Assembly: GCA_002324875.1 (NCBI GenBank)
Contig: NTJG01000014.1
Location: 1-64,000 of the forward strand
DNA from: Lysobacteraceae bacterium NML93-0793
GTDB taxonomy: Bacteria; Pseudomonadota; Gammaproteobacteria; Xanthomonadales; Xanthomonadaceae
Length of the DNA: 64,000 bases
Direction of reading: 5' to 3'
This document shows, piece by piece, positions 50,566 through 60,461 of the stretch. Position 1 is the stretch's first letter; every line of letters starts with the position of its first letter. Position numbers and translations under genes: made by a program. The notes under the pieces were generated by a model. The model did no database searches. It saw nothing but the letters and a program-made list of their open reading frames with translations, and was not told where the DNA came from.

Positions 50566-51225
50566 TCAGCCGCGCCGCTCCACCCGATACACCACTGTCG
50601 ACAACGCGGTGACGCCTTCGGCCACGAAGCCCGGCTCGTTGGCGAGAATGTCGCGTCGCTCGATCTCGTCGATCCGCCAGTCCGTGTCGAGCCGTGCGTG
50701 CACCTCGTCGGCGTCGACCGAGAACGGCGGCCCGTCCTTCTGCGCCTGCGGATACTCCAGCGTCACCAGTAGCCCGCGGCACGCCGCCGGCAGCCGATGC
50801 CAGGCCGTTGCCGCGTAGACGCGCCGCAGATCGGGCGGCAGCGCGATCAGCGCCGCACGGTCGTAGACGGCCGCGCAGTCGGCGAGGACCGATGCATCGA
50901 GCGCGAACGCGTCGCCGACGATCAGTGTGTACGGGCCGGCTGCGTGGTGCGTACCCGCCGTCGTCGTATGCACCGCCGGCACCAGGCCGCGCTCGTCGAA
51001 GAACTGGCGCACGGCCAGCTCCGACAGCTCGACGCCGAGCACGCGGTGCCCCTGTTCGGCCAGCCACACCATGTCCAGCGACTTGCCGCTCAAGGGCACG
51101 AAGACCTGCGAGTCGGCCGGCAGATCGAGCGACGGCCAGTGCGTCACCAGCAGCGGCAGGGGCGCATCGCGGTGGAAGCCGATGCGGTGGCTGGACCAGC
51201 GCTCGTGCCAGAACTCCGGTTGCAC
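50566..51225 (-). CDS. tpm: Thiopurine S-methyltransferase
   Basis: The 219-residue SAM-dependent methyltransferase begins MQPEFWHERWSSHRIGFHRDAPLPLLVTHW, diagnostic of bacterial Tpm. It has FVPLSGKSLDMVWLAEQGHRVLGVELSELAVRQFF (SAM-binding glycine region replaced by the family-typical PLSGKS) and DRAALIALPPDLRRVYA. Bacterial homologues methylate selenium and tellurium oxyanions as well as thiopurines. It starts four bases after the parC stop and is probably co-transcribed with it. Confidence 0.94.
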   Translation of the reverse strand: MQPEFWHERWSSHRIGFHRDAPLPLLVTHWPSLDLPADSQVFVPLSGKSLDMVWLAEQGHRVLGVELSELAVRQFFDERGLVPAVHTTTAGTHHAAGPYTLIVGDAFALDASVLADCAAVYDRAALIALPPDLRRVYAATAWHRLPAACRGLLVTLEYPQAQKDGPPFSVDADEVHARLDTDWRIDEIERRDILANEPGFVAEGVTALSTVVYRVERRG

Positions 51226-51229
51226 GTGC

Positions 51230-53473
51230 CTACTCGACCGCCAGGCCGTCGACCTTCTGCCAGCCGCGCGGCAGCAGCCCGCCGCGCGAGGCGCGCGGCC
51301 CCAAGTAAGGCTCGAGGTCCTTGAACGCCAGCGTCATCGTGCGCGCGCCCGAGCGCACCAGCAGCGAGGCGCCGGGCGGCACGACGGTGACGGCGACCAC
51401 CTGTTCGGTGCCACGCTTGGCCTTCGGAATCTCGATGATCTTGTTGCCTTTGCCCTTGTCGAGTTCGGGCAGTTCGGTCACCGGAAACGCCAGCAGGTGG
51501 CCGGCGCTGGTGACCACGACCAGACGGTCGGTCTCCACGTCGCGCACCGCAGCCGGCTGCAGCACATTCGAGCCCGGCGACAGCGACAGCATCGCCTTGC
51601 CCGCCTTCTGCCGGCCGGTGAGATTCTCGAACCGGGTGACGAAGCCGTAGCCGTGCGAGGACGCGACGACGAAGCGCATGTCCGCCTCGCCGGCCACCAC
51701 GGCCTGGAACGATGCGCCGGCCGCCGGCGAGAAGCGTCCGGTCAGCGGCTCGCCGTTGCCACGCGCCGACGGCAGCGAGTGGGCCACGGTGGAATAGCTG
51801 CGGCCGTTGGAATCGAGGAAGGCCACCTGTTGCGTGCTGCGGCCGCGCGCGAACGCCAGCAGGCCATCGCCTTCGCGGTAGTTCATGCCGGCCGGGTCGA
51901 CATCGTGGCCCTTGGCCGCGCGCACCCAGCCCTTTTCGCTGACGACGATGGTCACCGGCTCGCTCGGCACCAGGTCGCTCTCGTCGAGGGCCTGGGCGGC
52001 GCCGCGTGCGACCAGCGGCGAGCGGCGCGCGTCGCCGAACTTCTTCGCATCCGCCAGCAGTTCGTCCTTGATCAGCTTCTTGAGCTTGCTCTTGCTCTCG
52101 AGCGTGGCGATCAGGCGATCGCGCTCGCTTTCCAGTTCCGCCTGTTCGCCGCGGATCTTCATTTCCTCCAGCCGCGCGAGCTGGCGCAGGCGCGTTTCGA
52201 GGATGTAGTCGACCTGCTCGTCGCTGAGGCCGAAGCGCGCCTGCAGCACGCCGCGCGGCTCGTCCTCGGTGCGGATGATGCGGATCACCTCGTCGAGATT
52301 GAGGAAGGCGATCAGCAGCCCGTCGAGCAGGTGCAGCCGGCGCTCCACCCGGTCCAGGCGATGGGTGAGGCGGCGGGTGACGGTGGTGGTGCGGAACTGC
52401 AGCCATTCCGACAGCAGCAGCTTGAGGTTCTTGACCTGCGGCCGGCCGTCGAGCCCGATGACGTTGAGATTGACCCGGTAGCTCTTTTCCAGATCCGTGG
52501 TCGCGAACAGGTGGCCCATCAGCTGGTCGGCGTCGACGCGGTTGGAGCGCGGAATCAGCACCACGCGCACCGGATTGGCGTGATCGGACTCGTCGCGGAT
52601 GTCCTCCAGCCACGGCAGCTTCTTGGCGCGCATCTGCGCCGCGATCTGCTCGATCACCTTGCTCGGGCTGACCTGGTGCGGCAGCGCGGTGATGACGATG
52701 TTGGCGTGTTCCTTCACGAACGTCGCGCGCGCGCGCACGCTCCCGTGGCCGGTCTCGTACATGTTCAGCAGATCGCCGGCGGGCGTGATGATCTCGGCGC
52801 TGGTCGGGTAATCGGGACCGCGCACGTGTTCGCACAGGTCGCGCACGGTGGCGTCGGGATCGTCGAGCAGGCGCACGCAGGCACTGACGATCTCGCCGAC
52901 GTTGTGCGGCGGCACGTCGGTGGCCATGCCGACCGCGATGCCGGTGGTGCCGTTGAGCAGCAGATGCGGCAGACGCGCCGGCAGCCACGAAGGCTCCTGC
53001 AGCGTGCCGTCGAAGTTGTCGGTCCAGTCGACGGTGCCGTGGCCGAGTTCCGACAGCAGCACTTCGGCCAGCGGGGTCATCTTCGATTCGGTGTAGCGCA
53101 TCGCCGCGAAGGATTTCGGGTCGTCGCTGGAGCCGAAGTTGCCCTGGCCGTCGATCAGCGGATACCGGTACGAGAACGGCTGCGCCATCAGCACCAGCGC
53201 CTCGTAGCACGCGCTGTCACCGTGCGGGTGGTATTTGCCGATCACATCACCCACGGTGCGTGCGGACTTCTTGGGCTTGGCGCTCGCGCCCAGGCCCAGT
53301 TCGCTCATCGCGTAGATGATGCGCCGCTGCACCGGCTTGAGCCCGTCGCCGATGAAGGGCAGGGCGCGGTCCAGCACCACGTACATCGAATAGTCGAGGT
53401 AGGCGCGCTCGGTGAACTCGCGCAGCGGCAATTGCTCGAAACCATGGAACGGGGTGCGGACGGACTCGGTCAT
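51230..53473 (-). CDS. parC: DNA topoisomerase IV subunit A
   Basis: The 747-residue subunit decatenates daughter chromosomes together with ParE. The catalytic tyrosine is Y127 in [12 protein letters not shown]. The winged-helix part ([32 protein letters not shown]), the tower and coiled-coil region (about 350-490) and the degenerate beta-pinwheel C-terminal domain are complete. The quinolone-resistance positions are wild-type: S87 and E91, corresponding to S80 and E84 of E. coli. The start ATG at 53473 gives [32 protein letters not shown]. The frameshifted S41 peptidase gene lies 30 bases upstream. Confidence 0.97.
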   Translation of the reverse strand: MTESVRTPFHGFEQLPLREFTERAYLDYSMYVVLDRALPFIGDGLKPVQRRIIYAMSELGLGASAKPKKSARTVGDVIGKYHPHGDSACYEALVLMAQPFSYRYPLIDGQGNFGSSDDPKSFAAMRYTESKMTPLAEVLLSELGHGTVDWTDNFDGTLQEPSWLPARLPHLLLNGTTGIAVGMATDVPPHNVGEIVSACVRLLDDPDATVRDLCEHVRGPDYPTSAEIITPAGDLLNMYETGHGSVRARATFVKEHANIVITALPHQVSPSKVIEQIAAQMRAKKLPWLEDIRDESDHANPVRVVLIPRSNRVDADQLMGHLFATTDLEKSYRVNLNVIGLDGRPQVKNLKLLLSEWLQFRTTTVTRRLTHRLDRVERRLHLLDGLLIAFLNLDEVIRIIRTEDEPRGVLQARFGLSDEQVDYILETRLRQLARLEEMKIRGEQAELESERDRLIATLESKSKLKKLIKDELLADAKKFGDARRSPLVARGAAQALDESDLVPSEPVTIVVSEKGWVRAAKGHDVDPAGMNYREGDGLLAFARGRSTQQVAFLDSNGRSYSTVAHSLPSARGNGEPLTGRFSPAAGASFQAVVAGEADMRFVVASSHGYGFVTRFENLTGRQKAGKAMLSLSPGSNVLQPAAVRDVETDRLVVVTSAGHLLAFPVTELPELDKGKGNKIIEIPKAKRGTEQVVAVTVVPPGASLLVRSGARTMTLAFKDLEPYLGPRASRGGLLPRGWQKVDGLAVE

Positions 53474-53503
53474 CGGGACAGCATCTACGGCGGAAGCGGA
53501 ATT

Positions 53504-54983
53504 TTAGCGGTTGCCGGTCTCGCGCGCTGCGTCGGCAAGGGCGGCGGTCCAGGCCGACAGCGCCGCCTCGTCGGCGAAATCGCCGGTCCAGACATGCGCC
53601 GGCCGGTAGGGCTGGTTGTGGCCGCGGCTGCGGCCGCGATAGACCTTCATCGGAATCGAGACGGTGGCCAGGCCGCTGGGCAGCGGCTGCTGGCGGATGT
53701 CCATGTACACCGTGTCGGCCGAGGTCTCGCCGCCCACATGGATCGCGCCGAGCGGCAGCCACAGGTCCAGCGCATCCAGGCAGGCCGAGGCGCAGCCCGC
53801 ATCGGCCAGCACGTGAACGGGGACGCCGGCGCCGAGGGCACGCGGGCGTGGATCGCCGGGCGGCGCGGGCGCGTCGGCATCGACCGGGTGCCGCCACAGC
53901 GCTTCGCCGCGGGCGAGCGCTGCGGCCATGCCGCGATCGATCACGTCCACCCAGTGCAGCACCTCGGCATCCGGCTGCGGCTGGGCCCGGAGCATCGCGC
54001 CGAATTCGCGGATCGCCGCGAGGTTGGCCGCGTCCACGCGCCAGTCGACCCGGCTTTCGGGCGGCGGCAGCGCGGCGAGCGCGTCATCGCCCCAGAGCCG
54101 GCGCGCGATCTCGCGGCTCCAGTGCGAGGAACCGCCGCCGTTGCCGCGCAGGTCGAGCACCACGTGCCGCGCCGCGCCCACTCGCACGGTCATCGAGGGC
54201 GGCCAGCAGCGCGTTCAGCGCGTCGGCGTCTTCGTCCGCATCGAAGCTGCCGGCCGCGATCCACAACTGGCCAGGCCGCGGCGTGCGCACGCCGGTGGCG
54301 GTGTCGTGCAGCGCCCGCGTGGAGGCCAGATGCCGCGCCAGCGCATCGCCCTCGATCGGCTGCCAGTCCAGCGCGATGTCGAGCTCGCGTCCGTGGTGTG
54401 TGAACCGGCAGCGCGTCGGCGGCGGCGCCCAGGGGTCGCCCGCGTCCAGGAACAGGCGGCCGGCATGGGTGACCCGCTGCGCATCGAGCGTCCAGCGCCC
54501 GCGGACGCGACCGACGTGCTGCGCGGCCAGGGCCTCGGCGTCGACCCCGTCACAGGCCACCAGGCGGGCGTCGAGGGGCGGCAGGCCGGGCGCCTCCAGC
54601 CGCGTCGCCACCACGTGCCCCGCGCTGGACCAGCGGGTGAGAAAACCGGGCCACCGCGCCGGCAGATCGGGCGCCGCGTCGTCGCTCGACAGCTGCACGT
54701 GGCCGTCGTCGAAGCCCGCCTGGAATTCCCGCAGTGCCCACCAGTACCCGGCGAACCCGTCCACTGCGTCGGCGCGCGCCAGCACCCGGGCGAGGCCGGC
54801 ATCGAGCTGCGCGGCGAACTGCGGATTCTCCGGATCCACCGGGCCCGGGTGGCTGGCCTGCAGCGCGCCGTGGAACGCGGCGGCATCCGTGCGCAGGCGG
54901 GCCGCCCAGTCCTCCGCAGCGGCGCCCGGCGGCAGCAGGCAGGCCGCGACGAGCGCGGCGGTGAGCAGAGGGGTGCGGTTCAT
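53504..54983 (-). pseudogene. S41-family peptidase, interrupted by a frameshift
   Basis: Two overlapping frames together make one secreted S41 (tail-specific protease-like) protein of about 492 residues. The first frame starts at 54983 with a signal peptide (MNRTPLLTAALVAACLLPPGAAAEDW) and runs correctly to about 54180. The second carries ARHVVLDLRGNGGGSSHWSREIARRL and the serine region DAGCASACLDALDLW. The total of 1480 bases is one more than a multiple of three. Deleting one base of the CCC run at 54177-54179 (GGG on the coding strand) restores a continuous frame. It is either a recent inactivating mutation or a homopolymer sequencing error. Confidence 0.85.
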
Positions 54984-55076
54984 GGCGGGGCTCCGGACGA
55001 GTCGCCCACATTCCACCGTGGCGGGCCTGGGGGGGCACGTGGCAGGAGTCACGGCCGGCGGCGCTATCATGCCGCC

Positions 55077-55841
55077 ATGCAGACCAAGCCTCCGCTGCGG
55101 TCCACGCCGTCCGCGCCGGTCGCCCGACCGGGCGCCACAGGCGCGCGACGGCTGCCGCACTCGGGCTGCGACGGCTGTCTGTCGCGGCACCTCGCCGTGT
55201 GCGCGGCGCTTCCGGCCTCCGAGACCCACGCACTGGAAGAGGCCGCGGGCGAGCTGGCACTGGCGGCCGGCACCACGCTGGCCCACGAGGGCGGGCCCCG
55301 CCGCGACGTCTACACCGTGACCCGCGGCATGCTGCGCCGCGTGCGCCTGCTGGCCGACGGGCGACGCCTGGTGGCGGGGTTTCTGATGCCGGGCGATTTC
55401 ATTGGCTTCAGTGGCGCGGCCCAGTACCGGCACACGATCGAGGCGATCACCGACAGCGTGGTCTGCGTGTTTCCGATGCCGGCCATGCGTCGGCTGTGCG
55501 AGCGCTTTCCCGAACTCGAATCCGGAATGCTGGCCCAGGCCTGTGACGAGCTCGACGCCACCCGCGCCAGCCTGATGCTGCTCGCACGCATGGGACCGGC
55601 CGAGCGCCTGGCCGGCTTTCTGCTGGACCTGGCCGAGCGCCAGCGCCTGCGCGGCGGGGTGGCGCAGCACGTCGATCTGCCGATGACCCGGGCCGACATC
55701 GCCGATCACCTGGGCCTGACCATCGAAACCGTCAGCCGCAGCTTCACCCGGCTGCGCCAGGACGGCGCCATCGCATTCACGGATCCGCGCGCGATCGATC
55801 TGGTCGACCTGCCGGCCCTGCGCCGCGCCGCCGGGCTGTAG
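55077..55841 (+). CDS. Crp/Fnr-family regulator with FNR-type iron-sulfur cysteines
   Basis: The 254-residue regulator has a cyclic-nucleotide-like sensor domain (about 45-165) and a C-terminal helix-turn-helix. N-terminal cysteines C31, C34, C42 (C-x2-C-x7-C, the spacing I associate with rhizobial FnrN/FixK-type sensors rather than the C-x2-C-x5-C of E. coli FNR) plus C130 could hold an oxygen-labile 4Fe-4S cluster. The recognition helix has E217-x2-S220-R221, the FNR code for TTGAT-N4-ATCAA. TATCAT at 55065-55070 is a good -10 only a few bases before the ATG, so the mRNA may be leaderless. cydABX follows downstream with exactly such a site. Confidence 0.9.
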   Translation: MQTKPPLRSTPSAPVARPGATGARRLPHSGCDGCLSRHLAVCAALPASETHALEEAAGELALAAGTTLAHEGGPRRDVYTVTRGMLRRVRLLADGRRLVAGFLMPGDFIGFSGAAQYRHTIEAITDSVVCVFPMPAMRRLCERFPELESGMLAQACDELDATRASLMLLARMGPAERLAGFLLDLAERQRLRGGVAQHVDLPMTRADIADHLGLTIETVSRSFTRLRQDGAIAFTDPRAIDLVDLPALRRAAGL

Positions 55842-55958
55842 CGCGAGGCGCTCCAGCGCGAGAGATACCGCGCGCGGCGTCGGTCCGCATCCTGCGGTCC
55901 GTTCCCCCCGACGCCCCTCGTCGTCGGCCCGGTGGCCCGTTCCGGCGGATCGCCGCAC

Positions 55959-55982
55959 CGTCGACCGCCGTGGAGCGGTCGA
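55959..55982 (+). other. Hairpin after the FNR-type regulator
   Basis: GTCGACCGC, loop CGTGGA, GCGGTCGAC form a perfect 9-bp stem about 120 bases after the regulator gene. It has no T run, so it is a possible 3' end structure rather than an assured terminator. Confidence 0.45.
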
Positions 55983-56031
55983 CCGGCGCCGCGCGCGGCA
56001 GGCCTGTGTTGTCTCACCTCCGGCCCCGGCG

Positions 56032-56053
56032 CGCATTGATCCTGATCAATGCG
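56032..56053. promoter_or_regulatory. FNR/ANR box upstream of cydA
   Basis: TTGAT (56036-56040), CCTG, ATCAA (56045-56049) match the FNR consensus exactly, and flanking bases extend the palindrome to nine-base arms. It lies about 65 bases before the cydA start codon. If it is a class II site (centre at -41.5), transcription would start near 56084. It is the only perfect FNR box I saw in the window. Confidence 0.85.
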
Positions 56054-56106
56054 GCGGTCGCGCCGCGGGACGAGCATCTGCGCATGCCCCGTTCCGGTTG
56101 AAGACC

Positions 56107-57732
56107 ATGATCGACATGACCGTCGTCGAACTGTCCCGCCTGCAGTTCGCCCTCACCGCGATGTACCACTTCCTGTTCGTCCCGCTGACGCTGGGCTTGT
56201 CGCTGATGATGGCGATCATGGAGAGCGTCTACGTCATGACCGGCCGCGATATCTGGCGGCGGATGACGCTGTTCTGGGGCGTGCTGTTCGGCATCAACTT
56301 CGCGATGGGCGTCGCGACCGGCATCGTCATGGAATTCCAGTTCGGCATGAACTGGGCCTACTACAGCCACTACGTCGGCGACATCTTCGGCGCGCCGCTG
56401 GCGATCGAGGGGCTGATGGCGTTCTTCCTCGAGGCCACCTTCATCGGCCTGTTCTTCTTCGGCTGGAAGCGCCTGTCGCGACTGCAGCACCTAATGATCA
56501 CCTGGCTGGTCGCGCTGGGCGCGAACTTCTCCGCGCTGTGGATCCTGGTCGCCAACGGCTGGATGCAGAACCCGGTGGGCGCGGTGTTCAATCCCGACAC
56601 GATGCGCATGGAGATCGTCGATTTCATGGCGGTGATCTTCAATCCGGTCGCCCAGGCCAAGTTCGTGCACACGGTCTCGGCGGGCTACGTCACCGGTGCG
56701 ATCTTCGTGATGTCGATCAGCGCCTTGTACCTGCTGCGCGGCAAGCATCGCGACATCGCCCGACGCTCGATCGCGGTCGCCGCGAGCTTCGGCCTGGCGT
56801 CTGCGCTGAGCGTGGTGGTGCTGGGCGACGAGAGCGGCTACGCGGCCACCGAGCACCAGAAGATGAAGCTCGCCGCGATCGAGGCGATGTGGCACACCGA
56901 GCCGGCGCCGGCCGGGTTCACCGTGATCGGCCTGCCGGACCAGGCCACGCAGTCCAACCGCTTCGAGGTCAAGATCCCGTGGCTGATGGGCCTGATCGCC
57001 ACGCGTTCGATCGACGGCGAGATCCCCGGCATCCTCGATCTGGTCGAGCGCGCCGAGCACCGCATCCGCGGCGGCCAGCTGGCCTACGCGGCGCTGGAGC
57101 GCCTGCGCGAGGATCGCACCGACGTGGCCGCACGTGCCGCCTTCGACCAGCACTGGGCCGATCTCGGCCACGGCCTGCTGCTCAAGCGCTACCGCGACGA
57201 CATCGTCAACGCCAGCGAACAGGAGATCTCGCAGGCCGCGCTCGACACCGTGCCGCGCGTGGCGCCGCTGTTCTGGACGTTCCGCATCATGGCCGGCATC
57301 GGCTTCTATCTGATCGCGTTCTTCGCGGTCGCCTTCTGGCTGGTCTCGCGCGACCGCATCGAGCACAGCCGGCGCTTCCTGTGGGCGGCGCTGCTCAGCC
57401 TGCCGCTGCCGTGGATCGCGATCGAATGCGGCTGGTTCGTCGCCGAGTACGGCCGGCAGCCGTGGGCGGTGGAGGGCGTGCTGCCGACGTTCTATGCCGC
57501 GTCGGGCATCGCGCTCAAGGACATCCTGATCTCGCTGGCCGGCTTCGTGATCATCTACACGGGCCTGGCGATCGTCGCCGCGAAGCTGATGGTCAACGCG
57601 ATCCGCAAGGGGCCCGACGTGCTCGCGCCGCCGGCCCACGACGAGGCGCCGGCCGCGATCGACGACACCGTGCCCGACATCGATCGCCTCGGTCTCGACG
57701 CGCTCGACCCGGCGCCGGCCGGCCGCGCCTGA
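56107..57732 (+). CDS. cydA: Cytochrome bd ubiquinol oxidase subunit I
   Basis: The 541-residue membrane subunit holds hemes b558, b595 and d and reduces oxygen at high affinity. H21 in [22 protein letters not shown] is the b595/d-region histidine (H19 in E. coli). The quinol loop contains [16 protein letters not shown], and [15 protein letters not shown] is the diagnostic GRQPW motif. The ATG at 56107 gives [13 protein letters not shown]; a TTG nine bases upstream is less likely. The gene heads cydABX and is preceded by a perfect FNR box and the FNR-type regulator, so induction under low oxygen is likely. Confidence 0.96.
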   Translation: MIDMTVVELSRLQFALTAMYHFLFVPLTLGLSLMMAIMESVYVMTGRDIWRRMTLFWGVLFGINFAMGVATGIVMEFQFGMNWAYYSHYVGDIFGAPLAIEGLMAFFLEATFIGLFFFGWKRLSRLQHLMITWLVALGANFSALWILVANGWMQNPVGAVFNPDTMRMEIVDFMAVIFNPVAQAKFVHTVSAGYVTGAIFVMSISALYLLRGKHRDIARRSIAVAASFGLASALSVVVLGDESGYAATEHQKMKLAAIEAMWHTEPAPAGFTVIGLPDQATQSNRFEVKIPWLMGLIATRSIDGEIPGILDLVERAEHRIRGGQLAYAALERLREDRTDVAARAAFDQHWADLGHGLLLKRYRDDIVNASEQEISQAALDTVPRVAPLFWTFRIMAGIGFYLIAFFAVAFWLVSRDRIEHSRRFLWAALLSLPLPWIAIECGWFVAEYGRQPWAVEGVLPTFYAASGIALKDILISLAGFVIIYTGLAIVAAKLMVNAIRKGPDVLAPPAHDEAPAAIDDTVPDIDRLGLDALDPAPAGRA

Positions 57733-57763
57733 CCCACGCCCACGACGCACGAGGACGACTTCA

Positions 57764-58912
57764 ATGGACTTCATTCCGCTCGACTACGCGACGCTGCGGC
57801 TGATCTGGTGGCTGCTGCTGGGCGTGCTGCTGATCGGCTTCGCGGTGATGGACGGCTTCGACCTCGGGGTCGGCGCGCTGTTGCCCTTCGTCGCCCGCAC
57901 CGACGCCGAACGCCGCGTGGTGGTGAACACCATCGGCCCGGTGTGGGAGGGCAACCAGGTCTGGTTGATCCTCGGCGGCGGCGCGATCTTCGCGGCGTTT
58001 CCACCGCTGTACGCGGTGAGTTTCTCCGGCTTCTATCTGGCGATGTTCGTGATCCTGTTCGCCCTGATCCTGCGGCCGGTGGGCTTCAAGTTCCGCGGCA
58101 AGGTCGAACACACCCGCTGGAAGCAGACCTGGGACTGGGCGCTGTTCATCGGTGGCGCGGTGCCGGCACTGATCTTCGGCGTCGCGGTCGGCAACGTGCT
58201 GCTCGGTGTGCCGTTCCACTTCACGCCGGAGTTGCGCCCGGTCTACACCGGCGGCTTCTTCGGCCTGCTCACGCCGTTCGCCCTGCTGGCCGGGCTGGTG
58301 AGCCTGAGCCTGCTGGTCGCGCACGGCGCGGCGATGCTGGTGCTCAAGACCCGCGGCGCGATCGCCGACCGCGCCGCCCGCTACGGCAGCGTCGCGGCGC
58401 TGCTGGGCGCGGTGCTGTTCGCGCTGGCGGGCGTGTGGATCGCGAACGGGATCACGGGGTTCCGCGTCGAGTCGGTGATCGACGGCGCGTTCGCATCCAA
58501 TCCGCTGCACAAGACCGTCGGCACCGGGCCGGGCCTGTGGATGGCGAACTACCAGGCGATGCCGTGGACGATCGCCGCGCCGGCGCTCGGCATCGTCGGC
58601 GCGCTGGCGGCCGCCGCGCTGCTGCGCATGCGCCGGGGTGGCCAGGCGCTGCTGGCCTGCGGGGGTTCGATCGCGGGCGTGATCCTGACCGTCGGCTTCG
58701 CACTGTTCCCGTTCCTGCTGCCGTCCTCGACGATGCCGGGCGCCAGCCTGACGCTGTGGGATGCCTCGAGCAGCCAGCTGACGCTGTGGATCATGCTGCT
58801 GGCGACGGTGGTGTTCCTGCCGTTGATCCTGCTCTACACCGCGTGGGTCTATCGCGTGCTGCGTGGCCCGGTCACCGACGCCAGCGTCGCCGACACCCCC
58901 AACGCCTACTGA
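57764..58912 (+). CDS. cydB: Cytochrome bd ubiquinol oxidase subunit II
   Basis: The 382-residue membrane subunit has eight to nine helices and stabilises the heme pocket of CydA. Signatures are [29 protein letters not shown] (residues about 14-42), [41 protein letters not shown] and the C-terminal [13 protein letters not shown]. It starts 31 bases after cydA and is followed by cydX. Confidence 0.96.
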   Translation: MDFIPLDYATLRLIWWLLLGVLLIGFAVMDGFDLGVGALLPFVARTDAERRVVVNTIGPVWEGNQVWLILGGGAIFAAFPPLYAVSFSGFYLAMFVILFALILRPVGFKFRGKVEHTRWKQTWDWALFIGGAVPALIFGVAVGNVLLGVPFHFTPELRPVYTGGFFGLLTPFALLAGLVSLSLLVAHGAAMLVLKTRGAIADRAARYGSVAALLGAVLFALAGVWIANGITGFRVESVIDGAFASNPLHKTVGTGPGLWMANYQAMPWTIAAPALGIVGALAAAALLRMRRGGQALLACGGSIAGVILTVGFALFPFLLPSSTMPGASLTLWDASSSQLTLWIMLLATVVFLPLILLYTAWVYRVLRGPVTDASVADTPNAY

Positions 58913-58951
58913 CATCGCGCGGGCGCTGCGCCCGCGCAAGGAGACGACACC

Positions 58952-59062
58952 ATGTGGTACTTCGCCTGGATTCTCGGCATCGGCCTCGCCGCGAGTTTCG
59001 CCATCCTCAACGGCATGTGGTTCGAGGTACGCGAGCAGCGCCGGCGCGATCGCGACGCCTGA
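58952..59062 (+). CDS. cydX: Cytochrome bd oxidase small subunit CydX
   Basis: The 36-residue single-helix peptide begins MWYFAWILGIGLAASFAIL, matching the CydX signature (MWYFAWILG in E. coli), and ends with a charged tail (EVREQRRRDRDA). CydX is required for a stable, active CydAB complex. AAGGAG lies eleven bases before the ATG and the gene follows cydB by 39 bases. Confidence 0.94.
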   Translation: MWYFAWILGIGLAASFAILNGMWFEVREQRRRDRDA

Positions 59063-59177
59063 TGCGCCGGCGTGTCCGCGCACGCGATGCGCGGATCCCG
59101 GTCGCGGCCCCGGCATCGATCACGCCGGGGCCGCGGTCTGTGCGTGACACTGCCGGCTCCTCCGACGGAGCCGCGCC

Positions 59178-59399
59178 ATGCGACGCGACGATCACGCCCC
59201 GCACGCCGCCGACACCACGCGCGGCCCGCTCGAAACGACACGCACACCCGACACGGCCAAGGTGCCGGGCGAATCGGCGGAAAAACGCGACCAGGAACAG
59301 CGCAACGATCCGGAATCGATGCCCGGTGCACGCGAGGGCAATCCCGCGCGTCGCAGCGGCGATGGCCCGCCGGGCAATTCGGGCAACCGCGAGCGCTGA
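59178..59399 (+). CDS. Small hydrophilic, probably disordered protein (doubtful)
   Basis: This 73-codon frame encodes a very polar protein rich in Asp, Glu, Arg, Pro, Gly and Asn (for example KVPGESAEKRDQEQRNDPES), without hydrophobic core, signal or membrane segment. Third codon positions are GC-rich, as expected for coding DNA here, but no ribosome-binding site is evident and I know no family. It could be a small stress-type disordered protein or a chance frame after cydX. Confidence 0.4.
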   Translation: MRRDDHAPHAADTTRGPLETTRTPDTAKVPGESAEKRDQEQRNDPESMPGAREGNPARRSGDGPPGNSGNRER

Positions 59400-59538
59400 G
59401 CCCGCGTCGCCGCGCGCGCATCGCGGCGTATTCGCCGTGCCGACCGTGCGAGCCGCCGGCGCCCAGGGCGCCCGTCACGTGCTTCAGCGGTCGTGTACCG
59501 GGGCGTCCCGGCGCACGCCGCACCCGGACGCCGGGCAC

Positions 59539-59562
59539 AAAAAAACCCGCGATTGCGGGTTT
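59539..59562 (-). terminator. Terminator of tRNA-Leu(CAG) copy 1
   Basis: On the minus strand AAACCCGC, loop AATC, GCGGGTTT is followed by a run of T (A39-A45 on the plus strand). Confidence 0.82.
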
Positions 59563-59594
59563 GATGTTCATCGCTGGTAAGGCGGTGATGACCT

Positions 59595-59681
59595 TGGTGC
59601 CCGGGAGAGGACTCGAACCTCCACGGAGTTGCCCCCGCTAGCACCTGAAGCTAGTGCGTCTACCAATTCCGCCACCCGGGC
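59595..59681 (-). tRNA. tRNA-Leu(CAG), copy 1
   Basis: This 87-nt class II tRNA has acceptor GCCCGGG/CCCGGGC, anticodon stem CTAGC/GCTAG with loop TTCAGGT (anticodon CAG, reading CUG), a long variable arm, T-arm GAGGTTCGAGTCCTC and encoded CCA. It is identical to the copy at 60361. CUG is the main leucine codon of this GC-rich genome, which explains a second gene. Confidence 0.96.
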
Positions 59682-59695
59682 AGGTCAGGGCGCGA

Positions 59696-59724
59696 ATTCT
59701 GCGGCGGCGCTGCGCCCCTGTCAA
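59696..59724 (-). promoter_or_regulatory. Promoter of tRNA-Leu(CAG) copy 1
   Basis: On the minus strand, consensus TTGACA (complement of 59719-59724) and CAGAAT (complement of 59696-59701) are spaced by 17 bases, about 15 bases before the tRNA 5' end. Confidence 0.65.
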
Positions 59725-59754
59725 TGCGCCGGTGTCGGATGTGACGCCGGGTGC

Positions 59755-60183
59755 TCACGCACCCCAAGCCGGCTTGGTCAATGCGAGGACGCCAATGATC
59801 AGCCCGGCACAGAACACCGCCGGTGCGGCGACGCGCAACAGCATCGGGGGCGCGGTGGCATCGCCGCCCGCCATCTGCCGCAACGCGCGTCCGAGGCCGA
59901 TCTGCACCGGCAGCAAGGCTGCCACCAGTGCGAGCTTGATCCACAGCCACGGCATCACCAGCCAGCCGCCCACCCAGGCGATCGACGCACCGGCAGCCAG
60001 CAGCAGAAGGGCCGCCGGCAGCGTGACCCAGCGGTTCCAGGTGCACAGACTGCCGAGCAGCGCCCGGCTGCCGGCCGATGTCGACCCGGCGAGCAGGGCG
60101 ACCGCGAGCCCGTTGCCCACCAGGCCACTGAGCCAGGTGGCGGCGGCGATGAGGTGAAGCAGCTTGAGGCTCGGATAGTCCAT
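59755..60183 (-). CDS. Four-helix membrane protein, DUF2269/CopD-like
   Basis: The 142-residue protein is almost entirely hydrophobic, with four helices (about residues 8-30, 50-75, 78-97, 117-137). YPSLKLLHLIAAATWLSGLVGNGLAVALLAG resembles DUF2269 and, more distantly, CopD/HemJ-like membrane proteins with an N-terminal histidine in helix 1. A heme-related role is possible from this likeness only. It lies between the two tRNA-Leu copies on the same strand, separated from the upstream copy by its terminator. Confidence 0.7.
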   Translation of the reverse strand: MDYPSLKLLHLIAAATWLSGLVGNGLAVALLAGSTSAGSRALLGSLCTWNRWVTLPAALLLLAAGASIAWVGGWLVMPWLWIKLALVAALLPVQIGLGRALRQMAGGDATAPPMLLRVAAPAVFCAGLIIGVLALTKPAWGA

Positions 60184-60304
60184 CGGCGTGCGGATGCGTG
60201 GGCGTCACGTCGCTTACGTCGGTACGGCCCACACCGGATCCGCGCCAGTGCCGTGTGCGGCGGCGGGCGATCGGCGACGGGAAGCGAGGCCGCAACGCAG
60301 GCAC

Positions 60305-60328
60305 AAAAAAACCCGCATCGGCGGGTTT
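60305..60328 (-). terminator. Terminator of tRNA-Leu(CAG) copy 2
   Basis: On the minus strand AAACCCGC, loop CGAT, GCGGGTTT and a T run. Stem and tail are identical to copy 1; only the loop differs. Confidence 0.82.
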
Positions 60329-60360
60329 GATGTTCACCACTGGTAAGGCGGTGATGACCT

Positions 60361-60447
60361 TGGTGCCCGGGAGAGGACTCGAACCTCCACGGAGTTGCCC
60401 CCGCTAGCACCTGAAGCTAGTGCGTCTACCAATTCCGCCACCCGGGC
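60361..60447 (-). tRNA. tRNA-Leu(CAG), copy 2
   Basis: All 87 bases are identical to the copy at 59595-59681, including the CAG anticodon and encoded CCA. About 40 bases on the 3' side and 12 on the 5' side are also nearly identical, showing a local duplication. Confidence 0.96.
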
Positions 60448-60461
60448 AGGTCAGGGCGCGT

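Noticed and set aside
50927-54403. Plus-strand open frame of more than 1100 codons opposite parC
   Set aside because: Mirror of the well-supported minus-strand parC and S41 genes; composition is typical of an antisense frame and there is no start signal.
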